A stretch of DNA of 64,000 nt from Mesostigma viride (GCA_009746045.1 RPFO01000164.1:3729740-3793739); one strand, 5' to 3'. Counted from the first letter of the stretch, positions 1 to 12,277 are shown. Made by a program: numbers and translations. Notes: generated by a model not told the origin, from the sequence alone.

Positions 1-108
1 GACCGCAGCCCAAAAACCCTTAGCAGAAACACTGCATGCTAGGCAAGACCCCTATTAGGGTCTGGGGCACAATAGATAGAGTAGGATTGTTTGTACTTAG
101 ATAGAATA
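1..108. other. Unassigned left edge
   Basis: No gene, inverted repeat or known repeat end recognised. The stretch ends in an AT-rich run that leads into the antisense tail of an ORF1-only retroposon. Confidence 0.4.
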
Positions 109-134
109 GAAAATTTAAATTAAATTGTAATAAA

Positions 135-149
135 TCTCCGTTGGGAGTA
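135..149 (-). promoter_or_regulatory. Retroposon 3' terminal hairpin
   Basis: The antisense strand reads ACTCC-CAAC-GGAGA, the decayed form of the 3' hairpin seen intact in other copies (981-994, 25782-25795, 32152-32165, 45937-45950, 46212-46225). The outermost pair is mismatched here. Inferred to be the reverse-transcriptase recognition stem. Confidence 0.45.
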
Positions 150-180
150 CATGCAGCACATATCCTTGAGAAGGGGCATA

Positions 181-627
181 TCAAGGAGACAACCATGCAG
201 CGCAGGCCAGAAATCGGGAGAATCCGGACCATGGTATACGTAGCTCGAGCCTGCCGTTATCTTGTCCGCGTGTTCGAGTCGTTCAGGATGATGAAGATGA
301 ATGGTGATGGAAATGTGTATCCTTGTGCATTGAAATTATGGCTGGCTTACGTGTAGAGCGACTAGATGACCTAGACGGTGGGACCGGAAACAGCATGCTT
401 GATCAGGGCGTGTGTTTCGAGCCTAACTGGCCGGGAGTGTCTAGTGGTGAGCACCATTGCTGCGATCGCTCTCCCACCACTTACGAGGAAATACCCGCAA
501 ATGGAAAACCACTGAAAAGGTCTAGCTAGTCAGTACGTCATCACGTTAGCCATGCCATGATTCCAAACGTCCAAGAACTGCACACAGTACAAAGGCAAAA
601 AGCCGGAGGACAGCACTTTCAAATGTG
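181..627 (+). mobile_element. TA-flanked inverted-repeat transposon, truncated copy
   Basis: The left end begins TCAAGGAGACAACC after a TA dinucleotide (179-180) and matches the first ~440 bp of the complete element at 30639-31555. The copy stops inside the element, and GGCATA from the host repeat is present on both sides, so the right end was probably lost by microhomology-mediated repair. No transposase is encoded. Confidence 0.6.
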
Positions 628-782
628 GGCATATGGCTCCGCATACATTCTGGGCTACTTCCTGCAAGGGTTGGCCGGGATGTAAACTACACTTGCTCTG
701 GGTGCACAAAGTGCAGGTGCTGGACCTCTACGTATTCCAGCACCTCACTCTGCTGGCTGAGGTGCGGACAGAGGGTGGAAGA

Positions 783-822
783 TCAACGAGACAACCAGCG
801 CAGGCCAGAAATCGGGAGAATC
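783..822 (+). repeat. Solo inverted-repeat end of the TA-flanked family
   Basis: About 40 bp matching the terminal repeat of the 30639-31555 element (ACAACCAGCGCAGGCCAGAA core) and nothing else of it. It sits inside the antisense retroposon 3' UTR. Confidence 0.5.
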
Positions 823-917
823 ATCTAAACAATGCCTAGGGCATGGCTTCTCAGCAGAGAGTATCTCTCTGCATGATAGGCAGAGCTTGGCTAAATTGAA
901 AGACCGGTAGGATTGCG

Positions 918-1036
918 TGTACCCATCGACCATCCATCGGTCTATTGATCATAGGGGTTAACCCAATGCTCCGTGACGGACTCCCCAACGGGAGCACAAG
1001 TTTAATTAATTAATTGATTGATTAATTATAATAAAT
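918..1036 (+). mobile_element. Short LINE/SINE 3' tail, third hairpin family
   Basis: Matches, in sense orientation, the 90-bp insertion at 31617-31706: CCATCC-rich block, GGGGTTAA, a hairpin CTCCC-CAAC-GGGAG at 981-994, then a TTAATTAAT tail. No coding region. It is a third sequence family sharing the same 3' hairpin design. Confidence 0.5.
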
Positions 1037-1060
1037 ACAATACCGACAATGATGACAGAA

Positions 1061-1801
1061 CGCTGGCTGCTGAACTTCCTCACCTCACCGCCAGTCCGCC
1101 ACCTCCACTGCCATTTCCGCCTCCACTGCCGACATCAAATCCCAGCTCCTCGACCTCGACCACCGCCTTCAAGCCACCGCCAACGCCCTTGAGAGCTTGC
1201 ATGACACCGCCGGCCTCACCGCCCAGGCGGTGAAGGACATCGCCGCCCAGCCGGCGCCTGCTGGCCCGGCCGGCGATGCTCCCTCCACCTGGGCGGACTT
1301 GCTTAAGCAGCACACCACCTCCACCACCTCCACCATCTCGGCACAACTCAAGCAACAAGCCCTCGACCAAGGTTCGCGAGGACTTAGCCGACATCGCCCG
1401 GCGCAGCCACAATGTCATCGTCAAGCACTTCGACCAGCCGGCAGGTGAGACCTCCCGAGCCTTCTTGAGGCATTTAAGCGCGACATTTTTGCCCCCATGC
1501 TACTCACTGGTGAGCTGGACATGTCGGCTGTCCGCCTCCCCCGCGCGCGGGGGAAGGCTGCATGGCCCGGCAACCGTGCTCCTCACCTTTAAGTACATGG
1601 CGGACAAGCTGGCGTATGCCGCAAGAAGCTCTCGGAGACTCGCTTCACGCTGGACGACGACTTGACCCTGGCCCAGCAACAGCGGCGACGCGAGCTATGG
1701 CCGACCTACCTTCAGCTCCGGCAGAGCGCCAGGGGGAAGCCGGTATACTGGAGGGGGGCGGTCATCCACGTTGACCACAAGCCCTGGCAGCCCCCTCCTG
1801 C
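1061..1801 (+). pseudogene. LINE ORF1p-like protein, 3' half, decayed
   Basis: Homologous by eye to the ORF1 at 46602-48013. The frames show AAELPHLTA near the start, then LTAQAVKDIA, a block like NVIVKHF, and the C-terminal block corresponding to DDLTLAQQQRRREL. LINE ORF1 proteins bind their own RNA as chaperones, often through an RRM-like fold; that role is inferred here from the family. The reading passes through at least three frames, so this copy cannot make the protein. The 5' half is missing because the element is 5'-truncated at 1061. Confidence 0.55.
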
Positions 1802-2021
1802 CACCTCAGACTAGGAATATATATACCAGTAGTGTAGATTAGAAAGGCTTAGCCTAGCATGTGGCCCACGCGCATGTGCGCCCATAATGGCCCCCATGGA
1901 TGTTGCCTTCAGAATTTAGCCAAGCCATGCCTATAATGGGACCCCCATGGATGTTGCATTAAGAATTTAGCCATGCTATGCCATGCAGAGAGATGCTCTC
2001 TGTCGAGAAGCCATGTCCTAG
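1061..2021 (+). mobile_element. ORF1-only retroposon copy 1, left part
   Basis: 5'-truncated sense copy of the ORF1-only retroposon. It is flanked by the 13-bp TSD AATGATGACAGAA at 1048-1060 and 25850-25862. Its two parts (1061-2021 and 25576-25849) total about 1.24 kb; the gap is LTR element A, whose 5-bp TSD CCTAG lies exactly at the break. It carries the second half of ORF1 (to about 1800) and the 3' UTR. The uninterrupted order can be read from the copy at 46190-48178. Confidence 0.75.
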
Positions 2022-2646
2022 TGTTACGACCCGGTTCCGGACCTCCACCTCGACCCCAGGATCTGACCTGTCCTAGACTAACTAACCCGGTAGAAGAAGG
2101 AACCCTGTTCTGCATTTTGAAAGATCGTTGAACTCCCGACTCTAATGCTTTCCGATAATTGTTTCCATACTAAGCCATTGACACATTTACTTAGACATTA
2201 CTGGCAATAACGTACATCCATGGTTCGACTAGCTATAACAAGCCATATCAAAGGTCGAACTGTCAACACAAGGAAATTGCAACACCTAAATTGGCCGACA
2301 GACTCGTGCGTGCTCGGGCCAAACATGGCCCTCGCCCGTACGATCACAGGTAGGTTAGATCTACGCACTCTAATGCCACGTGGGGCGGCGCTGGTCCAGA
2401 CCACACAGAGCGCCAACGGTCCAGGCCCTAAAGTACGCAGCGCGGCGCGACTGCACCGGCCCACAATATTGAACAATTGATACGTCACTGGACCAGGTAA
2501 CAACCAGTCAAAAGGGTCCTAACCGCACCTAAACGTAGGAACGACAACAGTCGTAACCACGGATTGTTTCGGAGTAGCTGAGGCTACCAAGAACGTAAGG
2601 CCTCTATTTACGGCCGTAATAACACAGTTTGTTACGCGCCGTAACA
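2022..2646 (-). repeat. Element A, 3' LTR
   Basis: 625-bp long terminal repeat, TGTTAC...GTAACA, near-identical to 11827-12277 plus 25384-25575. By eye the main difference is a 2-bp indel. The left flank ends CCTAG, matching the first bases after 25575. Confidence 0.8.
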
Positions 2647-3650
2647 CCTCCCCCCCCATAAAAGGTAGGGAGTCCTCTCCCTACGTCAGGAGAGCATAAA
2701 CAATGGATCATAAACAGAGGTACTGGTCGGTAGGAATAAAAAACCTATCGCACCCAACTATAACCCAACGCAATCAACTAGCCACCCAGGGAGCCCTCCC
2801 AGTGCAAATATGTTAACCTCGGGTCCACCCCAAATGGTGTAGGGATCACCAGCACCACGCCGGGTGTGAGGCTCCCCTAACTGCCTTGCACGGAGGCTTG
2901 CCGGGAGGGACGGCACTAGGCAGGACACGCGTAGGAAACAATACTCACACCAACAACCAAGGATAACCAACCAACTGGCCAAGCATAGAGGGCGACTCTA
3001 TATACCGGAGGGACAACACCCTCAGGTCGGGCCTAGAGCCCTCTATCTACTGGCCATCAGCCTGGTAGGTCCCGCGCGTCGCGATCAGCACATCCAAGTA
3101 CGCGCGGTAATGAACATCCTCATCGTTGTCATGGCGGCCAATGGTAAGGTAGACATCCTAGCTCCCACACAACGGTAGGAAACAAAACCAGGAAAGCCTA
3201 GTAACACCGATGTTGGGTGATCACAATGAGCATACAAGCCTAATCAAAATGGCTACACTCGAACAATCAGGAAAAGGGTTCCAATGCCAGGAGGCAGAGT
3301 ACACGCACATAGGGACGGCTCGCACAGGTCAGCCGAGGGCGCACCAACGTGGAGAAGAACAGATGCAACAGCAGATCCACGTTGGCATGCCACATCCGGA
3401 TGTGCCGAATCTCACGACCCTCTCAGATGCGGAGATCCTGTCGCGCGTTGGTGGACAGGGGACCATGCAAGTTAGCGCTCGCACGGGGCGGGGGGGGGGG
3501 CACTGTAGGCATCCGGCCCCTGACCGGGCAGCGGCGCAGGCCGACAAGCGTCCCAAACCGCGGTAGGCCTTGTACAGCAGCATATACAACAACACCATAT
3601 GGTACGACGGCCTGTCAGAATCCAGCGGCAGCGCTGGATCAGATAGAATG
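2647..3650. other. Element A internal region, no recognisable protein
   Basis: Begins with the polypurine-tract complement, then carries no open frame with recognisable domains. GTAGG pentamers are frequent on the plus strand, as in the rest of this internal region. Confidence 0.4.
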
Positions 3651-4760
3651 TCAAGGCGCTGGGTGAAGGCCGCGGAGCGGATCGTCAGCATCCAGCCAGC
3701 CACTTGATCACCAAGCGCACCTGCTCCGCCAACTCCAGCGCGGTGAGACGACGGTAGGAGTGACCAGCACCATCCGCGGGCAGCGCACTCCGCGCAGCAG
3801 CAGCGTCGGTGCCGGGCCAGCCAGGGGCACGGCAGCCGTAGGCGGCGGCACAACACTGCCGGAAGAAGACGACGCAGAACCCGTAGACAGCGCGGTCGCC
3901 ACAGGTTCAACCGGAGGCGCCACGGAGGTAGGAATAGGGTCGCACGCAGGGGCGACAGGTACCTCGGGCACCGCGACATACTCTCGCATGGCCACAACAG
4001 GATTGCGGGGTGACGCGCCGATGACTCCTGACGTCGCGACAACGTCGCAAGGGTGCGCGACATGAGCGCTCGTAGGAGCGCTAGGGGCGCAAACCGACGC
4101 CACAGAGGCGCAAGTAGGCGTGGCATGCAGAGGTAGGCGGCACCACGAATTGTCAGATGCCGGACGACGGCGCCACAGAGTCGGGAGACGGTGCGACTGC
4201 AACGCGCGTGACGTAGCAACATGATCGGGAAGCGGTGCAACAGACTCGCACGGCGTCGCACCAGAGTCGACTGGGGACGCGACAGGGGCGCGCACATGCA
4301 TGTAAGGGTCGCTCGTCAGCGCAACAACAGCGGACGACAAGGCGACAGGGTCGCATGGAGGGGCGACAGCCGCGGCAACTGGGTCGCCCAGGTCCCACAA
4401 GGGCGCGACGGGCGCGCACAGTGGCGCAACAGGGTCGCACAATGGCGCAACAGTAGTGACTTAGATGACGCGACCGCGACTGTGGACAGCGGGCTCGAGT
4501 CGCCCAACGGCGCATCGTTGTCGAAATGAGTAGCGACAGCCACGGAAGACGTCTCTCCAACAACGGATGGCGTCGCACCAACAACGGAAGGCAACGCGCG
4601 AGCAGCGGAAGGCATCACAACTGGCGGCGCAGTAGGTGGGCACACCAGGCGGCGTTGTTAGCGGTGCAACCGGCAGCCCAAAGTAGGCTACCCAAGACCG
4701 ATCGCCAATGCAGCAGTAGAGATGCGAGCCCAAAAGGGAAGGGTGCGGAAACTTGCTATC
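3650..4760 (-). other. Element A, Val-Ala-Pro repeat segment
   Basis: Minus-strand frames translate to degenerate short repeats rich in PVAPL, SVAPL and DPVA-like units, from DNA full of GTCGCA/GCGACA words. It looks like a decayed low-complexity stretch of an element protein. No enzymatic domain is visible. The repeats stop near 4760, and the sequence from there to the TTAA element at 5293 is unassigned. Confidence 0.35.
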
Positions 4761-5292
4761 TGTCTCGCGTAGGTATTATCTCCTGACAAGATTCACAAGT
4801 TCGCACCTACTCTTATGCATCACTGGACCAAGAAGGCCAGTCATAGGGCGAGTGACCAAGTCAAGGACACGCTTGTTACAATGATGGGCATACAAGTCAT
4901 GTAACCAGTAGACCAGCAGGGCAGATAGGAGGCACATAGAGGCGCCACTGCAGGGGATCTTCCTTTCCTAACACATAGAGAAAGCCACTTGGGAATCTAC
5001 AAGGGTATCGACCAAACTCTTGTGGGTGGGACGCAGTAGCAGCAAGTGCCTCAGGCTCAGTAGCGTTAAACCGACTAATTAGCGTTCCATGTCAAAGGTA
5101 GGGGTAGCAGCAGTCGTATCTTAGTACTGCAGCAACAACTTTGCCAAACAATAGAGGACCTGAAGGCTCTACAGCACAGTAGAGTTTACCGGCTCTGGTA
5201 GACACATGACTATATAAAGTGGAACATGGAGTAAATTTTTCAGTTCCTTCCCCCCCACAAAGCCAATAGGTGTGCCCTCACACTAGGGTTAA

Positions 5293-6981
5293 CCCCTAAA
5301 TGGTCTGAGATCCTGCCGATAAATCGGCTGGATCTTCACAATTTTGCAAACCAGATGCCATCCAACCTACCCATATCCAATGGCTGTCCTTGGGGGCCAA
5401 GCATGTCCATGAGTTGCCCTTCGGGTTGGTATATCACAACCTCACATATATGCAGGGTAGGCCATGTATAACTGCCGTCAAAGTCAGGGGGGTCAAGACG
5501 CGCGTTTTCATTTTTGGTAGAATGTGCATTTTGAATTATGTTATAAGACCTAGGCACCTACCACTTCAGGGATGATAAACAATTAGTTGCTGAACAGTTT
5601 GAGCCATTGGGGCCATCATTTGGGTGGGTATACCAGCAGTTACACCCAGTACAGCCCATAGGGGTACCGTTGGTAAAAAGCAACCAAGGGGGTAGGGGTG
5701 GGCATACTACCTACTAATATGGCCACCAACCATGCCAAACAATACATTTCCCTTCCACAATGATGGGGAAACATAACTGCATCATCACACTGCCCTTACA
5801 TGGCACCTATGTGCAGGTGCTACCTTGTCCATGCACGTAGGTAACGTGGTACGGATACCCTACGCAAGGCATGCATTCTAGGAGGCAGCCACCAACAAAC
5901 TAGTGATGTTGAGCCTATTTCAGCCTGCCCTAGCAAGGATAAACTAGGCCTAAGCTGCTATAGCTTGCCAGGTGATGGCCAGCACACCTGGTGGCACATG
6001 CTGTCAATGGGAAGCTTTTACTCACCAGTTACGTGCTTGATGATGCCACAGCGACCAGCCAACTGCCTCACACTCATGCAATATGTGTATGGGAAATGTA
6101 TAACAAACATATATGGAGGTATTCAAACCCATACAGCCTCTAAAACTTATCACCATCACCCTGTGGCAGGTCAACTGACTGAGGGAAGCATCTAAGAAGG
6201 GTGTTTTAGAAAGGGGCCAGGCCAGGGTCAAGAAAGAGCATGAATAATGCAAAAAGAATGTGCTACACAAGCTAGAACGTATACATAAACGTCAAACATC
6301 GATAGGAAAACGATGCTTAAGCTTTACCAGGCATGGATGGCGTTACCTTGGCCCAGGCGGTGGCCGCAAAATGGCGCATTTCGGCACACCAAAGTTGTGC
6401 AGCATGGTCGCTGGATTCGGCGATTTCTGGCCACCCTTGCACGTTTACGACTACTATGTATCATAAAAAGTATAAAGAAACCGATATATCCTTTAAAATA
6501 CGCCGGAAAGGTATTGCTGTCAACGTTTCTATCGTCTGGCCTGATCGCAGTTTTTTCCAGCAAGAACGCTGCCGACACCTATCAAAGGGCATTCCCGCGA
6601 ACCAGAAATTGGCCTGTATGATCTTTAGGACGTATAAAATCAATATCCTAAGTTTGGTCAGAAAATTCGAACGAAAACGTAAATGACATGCGTGGGCGCA
6701 AGCCGCCATGGCCAGGTCGTCGTTTTCCGGAATGCACGTTGTACGTGAAAAAGTACCCTGACCCCTTGTACTTTGACCGGCCAGAACACCTCTATAACTT
6801 TGTCAGAAGTATGCAAACCCATATACCATGCTTTACAGTATTTTATAAACTTTCGATCTTCTCAGCTAAACGTTTCCTAATTCTCAATAGTTTTCGCGGC
6901 ATTTGGTCGCCCGAGAAGGGGCCGATGCATCGGCTGGAACTCGATTTTTGGCGGAAAATCGGCCGCAAGACCATTTAGGGG
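5293..6981. mobile_element. TTAA-flanked DNA transposon, piggyBac-like ends
   Basis: 1689-bp insertion inside LTR element A, with TTAA at 5289-5292 and 6982-6985. The perfect 14-bp terminal inverted repeats are CCCCTAAATGGTCT. TTAA target duplication and CCC-starting ends fit piggyBac, with Kolobok as the alternative. No transposase domain is recognisable, so it is probably non-autonomous. A second, partial copy lies inverted at 40812-42020; short frames of the two copies are about 80% alike by eye (GAKHVHEL...PRHLPLQG region). Confidence 0.65.
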
Positions 6982-7689
6982 TTAAGGGACAGCCCCACAT
7001 GGGAGAGAAGAACAGACATGCAAACAGCAGTGTGCAAAAGGTAGAAGGCATACAATTCAGCGTCTGGGACATGGGTAGGGTGTGCACTATCCTTAAACTA
7101 CTACACATGCATTGTAGCACAAAACGAGGAGGTGGGTAGGCGGGAGTCTGTTCATAAAAAACTTAAGACTCATCAGCAACAACCATATACCTATAGTAAG
7201 TTCAATTTCATCCCAGGTAACACCTGCTATCGCATTAGGATCTGTACACGTACAGAATTTGGTAGGTGAGTCCGCCGTTTCCACCACCAATCGGAGAAAC
7301 ACACACCATAAATAACCATGATCCTTAAATTCATCATGAGCCTGGTATCCATTGTAAATTCATCACGAGACACTAATACATCCAATAGGGGACATAGGTA
7401 GGTTCAGATATAGGCACAAAAGTAGTATCAACCAAGGACTTTTCAACTTTGTAGGGGCGATCGGGTATCCCATAATAAGTACCATCAGGGAAGCAGACAA
7501 CCATGGTACAGAAATTAGTAATAAACGTAATAGCTGGGTGCCCCTCTAATCCTAATAATTAGTGATGGGGCCTATGGTAGCCACAAGACTGATAGGGCGA
7601 CCTTGTCTCATCCGGGGTGAAGTGACCATACCAGAGTAATGGCTTGTACGTCCATCAGAATAATGCACGTTGATAGGAGCACGATGTGG

Positions 7690-10014
7690 GGTAGGGGTTA
7701 AACCTAATCTCTAAACTAGCCTTGCTCACAAGGAGTGCTAGTTACCCCACTATCCATAAGAACCAACAATACATCAAGAAGGTCATCACAATGTAGGAAA
7801 GGGTCCACAACGGTAGAAGGAACAGTAACTTAGACCACCGTTTACAAACATCAGGAGTCTAACACATAGTGGTAAGGTATTGTCAGCATCCACAGTAGTA
7901 ATAAATACTTGCAAGCAAAAGTTTTCAAATTATGTGTTCGTAGACAGTGTAATGGTAAGTGCACCGACATCAAGAGTGATCGGGGTGTCAGCAATAGAAG
8001 ACGAACCAGTATCACATATATCTAGTTCTTCAACGTAGGAGGATTCTTCCTCATAATAGTAGCTAGTTCAGACGTGATACAGGTAGTAAGGTATAGTGTG
8101 GAACTAGCACTGAATCAGGTAGGCGCCACCTATTATGGTTTTGCCAGGACTCAGAATTCTGAGTTAGTAGCATGACAAAGGTAAAGAATTGTTGGGGAGT
8201 AGACATCCAACTTAGGGATATTAGCAAACAAAGGTAGAGAGGGGGGCTTAGGGGGGTGGGCAGGGTCATATGTACCAATAGGCCCACCATCATCATCCGA
8301 TACAAAGATAGGTAGAAACGTGGGGCTGGGATAGGTTTTAACCAGAGGTTTGGAAGGGGCAACAGCCTCAGGAGCATGACCAGACATGTAAGGAATAGTA
8401 TATTCTTCCCTAACAGACGAGTAGGCGTAGTGGTCATAATTCTTATCATGTAAGGGCATGGTACTAAAATCACTATTTATTTCTAAATCAGCCACACACG
8501 ATGGAGCTTGTGCAGCCTCATAAGCGGTATCAGGGTAGGACCAGGCGACAGGGGGACGGGTGGGCACAGCGCTGGGACGACCACTAGGGCCCATAGGAGC
8601 CTGACTGCGACCCAAACCATAAGGAGGCACATATATGAGGTAGTAGTAATAGAAGGAGCAGTAGGGACAACACGAACTGCAGTAGTAGGAGCTGCATTAT
8701 CACTAGGGGCTGCTGTAGCCACGGGGGCTGGGGTATAGGTAGGGGGAAGGGATGCTTCCCTTTGAGCCCTAGTAACACGTACCCGCTCCTCATAAGTTAG
8801 CGGGGCTCCAGAAGGGGTACGACGCAAGTAGAAGGAAGGGGGTATTCTAGTACGTAGGGAATCACCTTGAGGGGATTTGCATTCGGGTAACTATCTATTG
8901 TGCCCCCTCCCCCCTCACATCAACAAGGAAAATCCTTGTATAAGAGTGGGGAGGAAAAACCACATGAGGAGAATCACGTGACATAAGAGTTGTCAAACAG
9001 GATGGTGGGGGAAAAATCAAGGGCAGCAAGATCTACAACACCGAGATCCAACTGCTTATGAGGTAGGAGAAAGGGTAAAGTTCTGAAGGCTAGTGAGTAA
9101 AAACAGCCATACAAAGAAGGCGAATACGCACAAACTTAAGGGGTAGCCTTATAATTTGGCTTGGGTATATAACGAATATAGTTAGGGATGGTTAAGCTCG
9201 GGAAGGTGCGAGGGATCGTAGCTATATAGCCATAGGACCACTTTCTTCTACTGACACAAAGCGTGGAAGAAACCAAGGTTGGGCATAGATAGGGTAGGTT
9301 GTAGGTAGGGGCTTAGCCTGAACCAAGCCCTCAGGCTGATAACCATAATAAATGGTAGACACATTGATAACCTTCCCTAAGCGAAGAATATGCCAAATGA
9401 ACATAGTTCTATCATCCAATAGCATAGTGCTAAAATCTTGATGAACTTCTAAATTTGCTACGCGAGAGGGCATCTGAAAAACCTGAAAATTTTCATAGGC
9501 AGCGATAGGATAATCCCAAGTTAAGGTGGGCGCAAGGGTAGGGCAAAAGGGTGACCAGAAGGGCCAAAAGGAGCTAGGAAAGAACGTCTTGGGGCTACAG
9601 CACCAGAGGTAGGGGCTGCAGGAAGGGTAGAAGTATAGTGACAGGGGGAGGACGTATTGGCTCACTGGCCCGTTGCTGGGCAGCCCTAACCTTAGGGGTA
9701 TCAGTAGGGTTACCTTGTACATTGAAGGCAGGGGTAGGGGAAGACCGATCAGGTTTCATAGGCAATGGTAGGCTGCGCAAAAGGGCAGGAGGACGCATGG
9801 GGACGGCAGTAGGTCTACCAGAAGGACCTATATAGGAGCATGCGTACGACCATTTACTAGTAGGTGCCACACCCAACAGGGTAGGAGCAGCAACAGAAGC
9901 TGGGGCAGGCCGGTTAGTAGACGTAGGAGGGAGCTGCCCGTGTGCAGCACTAGCTAACCTAGCATGCTGACGTACTTCATAGGTAGTGGTGCACCAATAG
10001 GCGTAGGGGTGCAT
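7690..10014 (-). other. Element A, protease-like and gag-like fossil region
   Basis: On the minus strand a retropepsin-like motif (VLMDSG context) lies near 7750-7780. Upstream of it in element sense are two related segments, 8063-8827 and 9222-10014. Both contain a W-[SD]-YP...A-YE stretch, then VA[DN]LE...DFSTM, and later a PTF/PWFLP..VS block. The repetition suggests an internally duplicated gag-like region. Decayed and not functional as read; family assignment is tentative. Confidence 0.4.
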
Positions 10015-11826
10015 CCATAGGCGTACGATTGCCTAAGTGGTACGCAGGGGTAAAGGGAGACTGGGTAGGAAGCCTAGGCATCACTGCCTGTGGGGTAAGG
10101 TGGTACACGAGATCCATGGACTCACGCTTGCGGCTTATTACCAACAGGGGTAGCAGAAACATGGGTAGAAGGAAGATGTTAGATGTGTACTAGTAGGGTC
10201 ACTACCACTAGCACTAGCACGATGGTTGATAGCGGGTAAAACGCGACCAGGGGAAGATTGAGAGACCATTTGTAAGAGAAGGTGCTATTTTACTTTTCCT
10301 TAAACAAGGTAGTAGGAATTAAGGGTAAAAGAACCAAAGTCAATACAAGGACGCTATCTGGGATACGAGTAGTAGACGTAGGATACTGGTTGGGGAAACA
10401 TGCCACGGGTGGTAGAGTGGGGAGGCATTGCAAGGGTAGACGCTACCTTACTAGGCAGGGCGAGGGTAGTCGGGGGATGGGCAGGAGGACGTATCACAAC
10501 TCAACCACAACTACAGGTAGGTAGGGATTCAATCCGTCTCTAGTAATAGTAATAATGATGATGATAATAATAATAATAGTAGCACCAGGTTTATACTACC
10601 TAGGGAGGCAAATCTAGGAACTGCAAGAGGTTCCCCTAGAAAAGGACCATGACAGACGCGATAAAAGAAAGGAAGAAGCAACTAACAAAAGCGTCAGAAA
10701 ATAAAAACCATGGTATATAACGCAGGACGCACCACTGATATGGGAGTCGTTGAAAGATGGCGCCCGAATGGTCGTCGATGACCAACGCCGCAGCCGAGGA
10801 ACTCCTGCTGTGGGGTACAACACAAACCACAGGGGTCTAAACGTAGGCACATACATCCAAGCGTAAAACTGAGTGGAAGGCGAAGAACAACGTTCTAGCA
10901 TCGGCGACTAGCCGAATCTATTCCTAGGCAAGGTATACATGTACTAGCACTGCGTGCTGACCGACTTTACTCCTAATGAACGCATAGGAGGCACATGAGG
11001 TGGAGGAGGCGTCGAGATTTCATTGAGTGTAGGGGAAAATTTTAATTTCCTTTCCTCCCCCCCCACAAAGCATCTAAGATGATTGCCAAGAGCTGACGAG
11101 CATATAGGCACAAACCCAAACGCGGGGCGTACGGGAATGTATGAATAAGAGGTGACTAAAGATAGGAATGTAATCCTTTATCTGTACCAGATTGAGAAAA
11201 GTGTGTTCCACAAGCCGGGAACATAAGACAGAGCTATCAAGCAAGGCTGACAACATTAATGTAAATAATCATAATCCTTCATTCGGTAGGGGTAGAAGAT
11301 GACTGACGAACCCCACGAGGGGTCTCAAATTGGGGTCGTGTATGATAGACAGTAGAATTTAATGAAGATACATTCCAGTTAGCATTCATACATTAATAGG
11401 ATAAAGAATCGCAGCCAGGTACAAAAGGTGTAGAAAACAAGGACGCTAATCGTCCCACTACATGTGCCAAGACAGCACCCAGCAAACCGATGATAAGTAG
11501 GCCAACACCGGACCAGCAACCCTACTGGTGCCGGAACTGAAACAGCAACCCTAATTATGCAAAATGCGTAGGATCTAAGGACAGAATAGGTAATATATCT
11601 ATCTATGCACACAGCCCGCGGCGATCAAGTCTAACTTCGTCTAGAAGGTGTCCTGGACTGCAGGCAGCACGGTATCTAGGCGTCTAACAGGCGACTCGAC
11701 CATTACCTGTTAAATTGTCGTCATCATTGCAGGCAGCGCCGTCTAGGTCGCGGGGTGCCAACGCCGTGTATAGATTGTTATGGAGAGCTTTGTCGGGGTT
11801 CCCTAAACTAACTCCTCGATTACCAT
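10015..11826. other. Element A, 5' internal region
   Basis: Leader side of element A in its own (minus) orientation, running up to the 5' LTR at 11827. No domain recognised. A C-rich tract followed by CACAAAG near 11050-11070 resembles one near 5245-5262, a small internal repeat. The sequence next to the LTR could hold the primer-binding site, but I cannot match it to a specific tRNA. Confidence 0.35.
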
Positions 11827-12277
11827 TGTTACGACCCGGTTCCGGACCTCCACCTCGACCCCAGGATCTGACCTGTCCTAGACTAACTAACCCGGTAGAA
11901 GAAGGAACCCTGTTCTGCATTTTGAAAGATCGTTGAACTCCCGACTCTAATGCTTTCCGATAATTGTTTCCATACTAAGCCATTGACACATTTACTTAGA
12001 CATTACTGGCAATAACGTACATCCATGGTTCGACTAGCTATAACAAGCCATATCAAAGGTCGAACTGTCAACACAAGGAAATTGCAACACCTAAATTGGC
12101 CGACAGACTCGTGCGTGCTCGGGCCAAACATGGCCCTCGCCCGTACGATCACAGGTATAGGTTAGATCTACGCACTCTAATGCCACGTGGGGCGGCGCTG
12201 GTCCAGACCACACAGAGCGCCAACGGTCCAGGCCCTAAAGTACGCAGCGCGGCGCGACTGCACCGGCCCACAATATT
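11827..12277 (-). repeat. Element A, 5' LTR (first piece)
   Basis: Matches 2022-2475 until AATATT at 12277, where the L1-type LINE enters. The missing remainder of the LTR resumes at 25384. Confidence 0.8.

Larger units (their letters stand above)
109..917 (-). mobile_element. ORF1-only retroposon, 3' UTR fragment (antisense)
   Basis: Antisense copy of the 3' untranslated region also present at 46190-46600 and 62303-62955. It keeps the AT tail (109-134), the terminal hairpin (135-149), the TGTAGCACATAT-like box and the conserved block around CTACTTCCTGCAAGGG. It carries no coding sequence. Two pieces of a TA-flanked inverted-repeat transposon interrupt it, at 181-627 and 783-822. Confidence 0.6.

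Noticed and set aside
2647-2660. C-rich run read as a microsatellite.
   Set aside because: It directly adjoins the LTR and is better explained as the complement of a polypurine tract.
6313-6686. Overlapping frames inside the TTAA element that might be a transposase.
   Set aside because: No DDE-type motifs; the frames overlap on both strands and are not conserved in copy 2.
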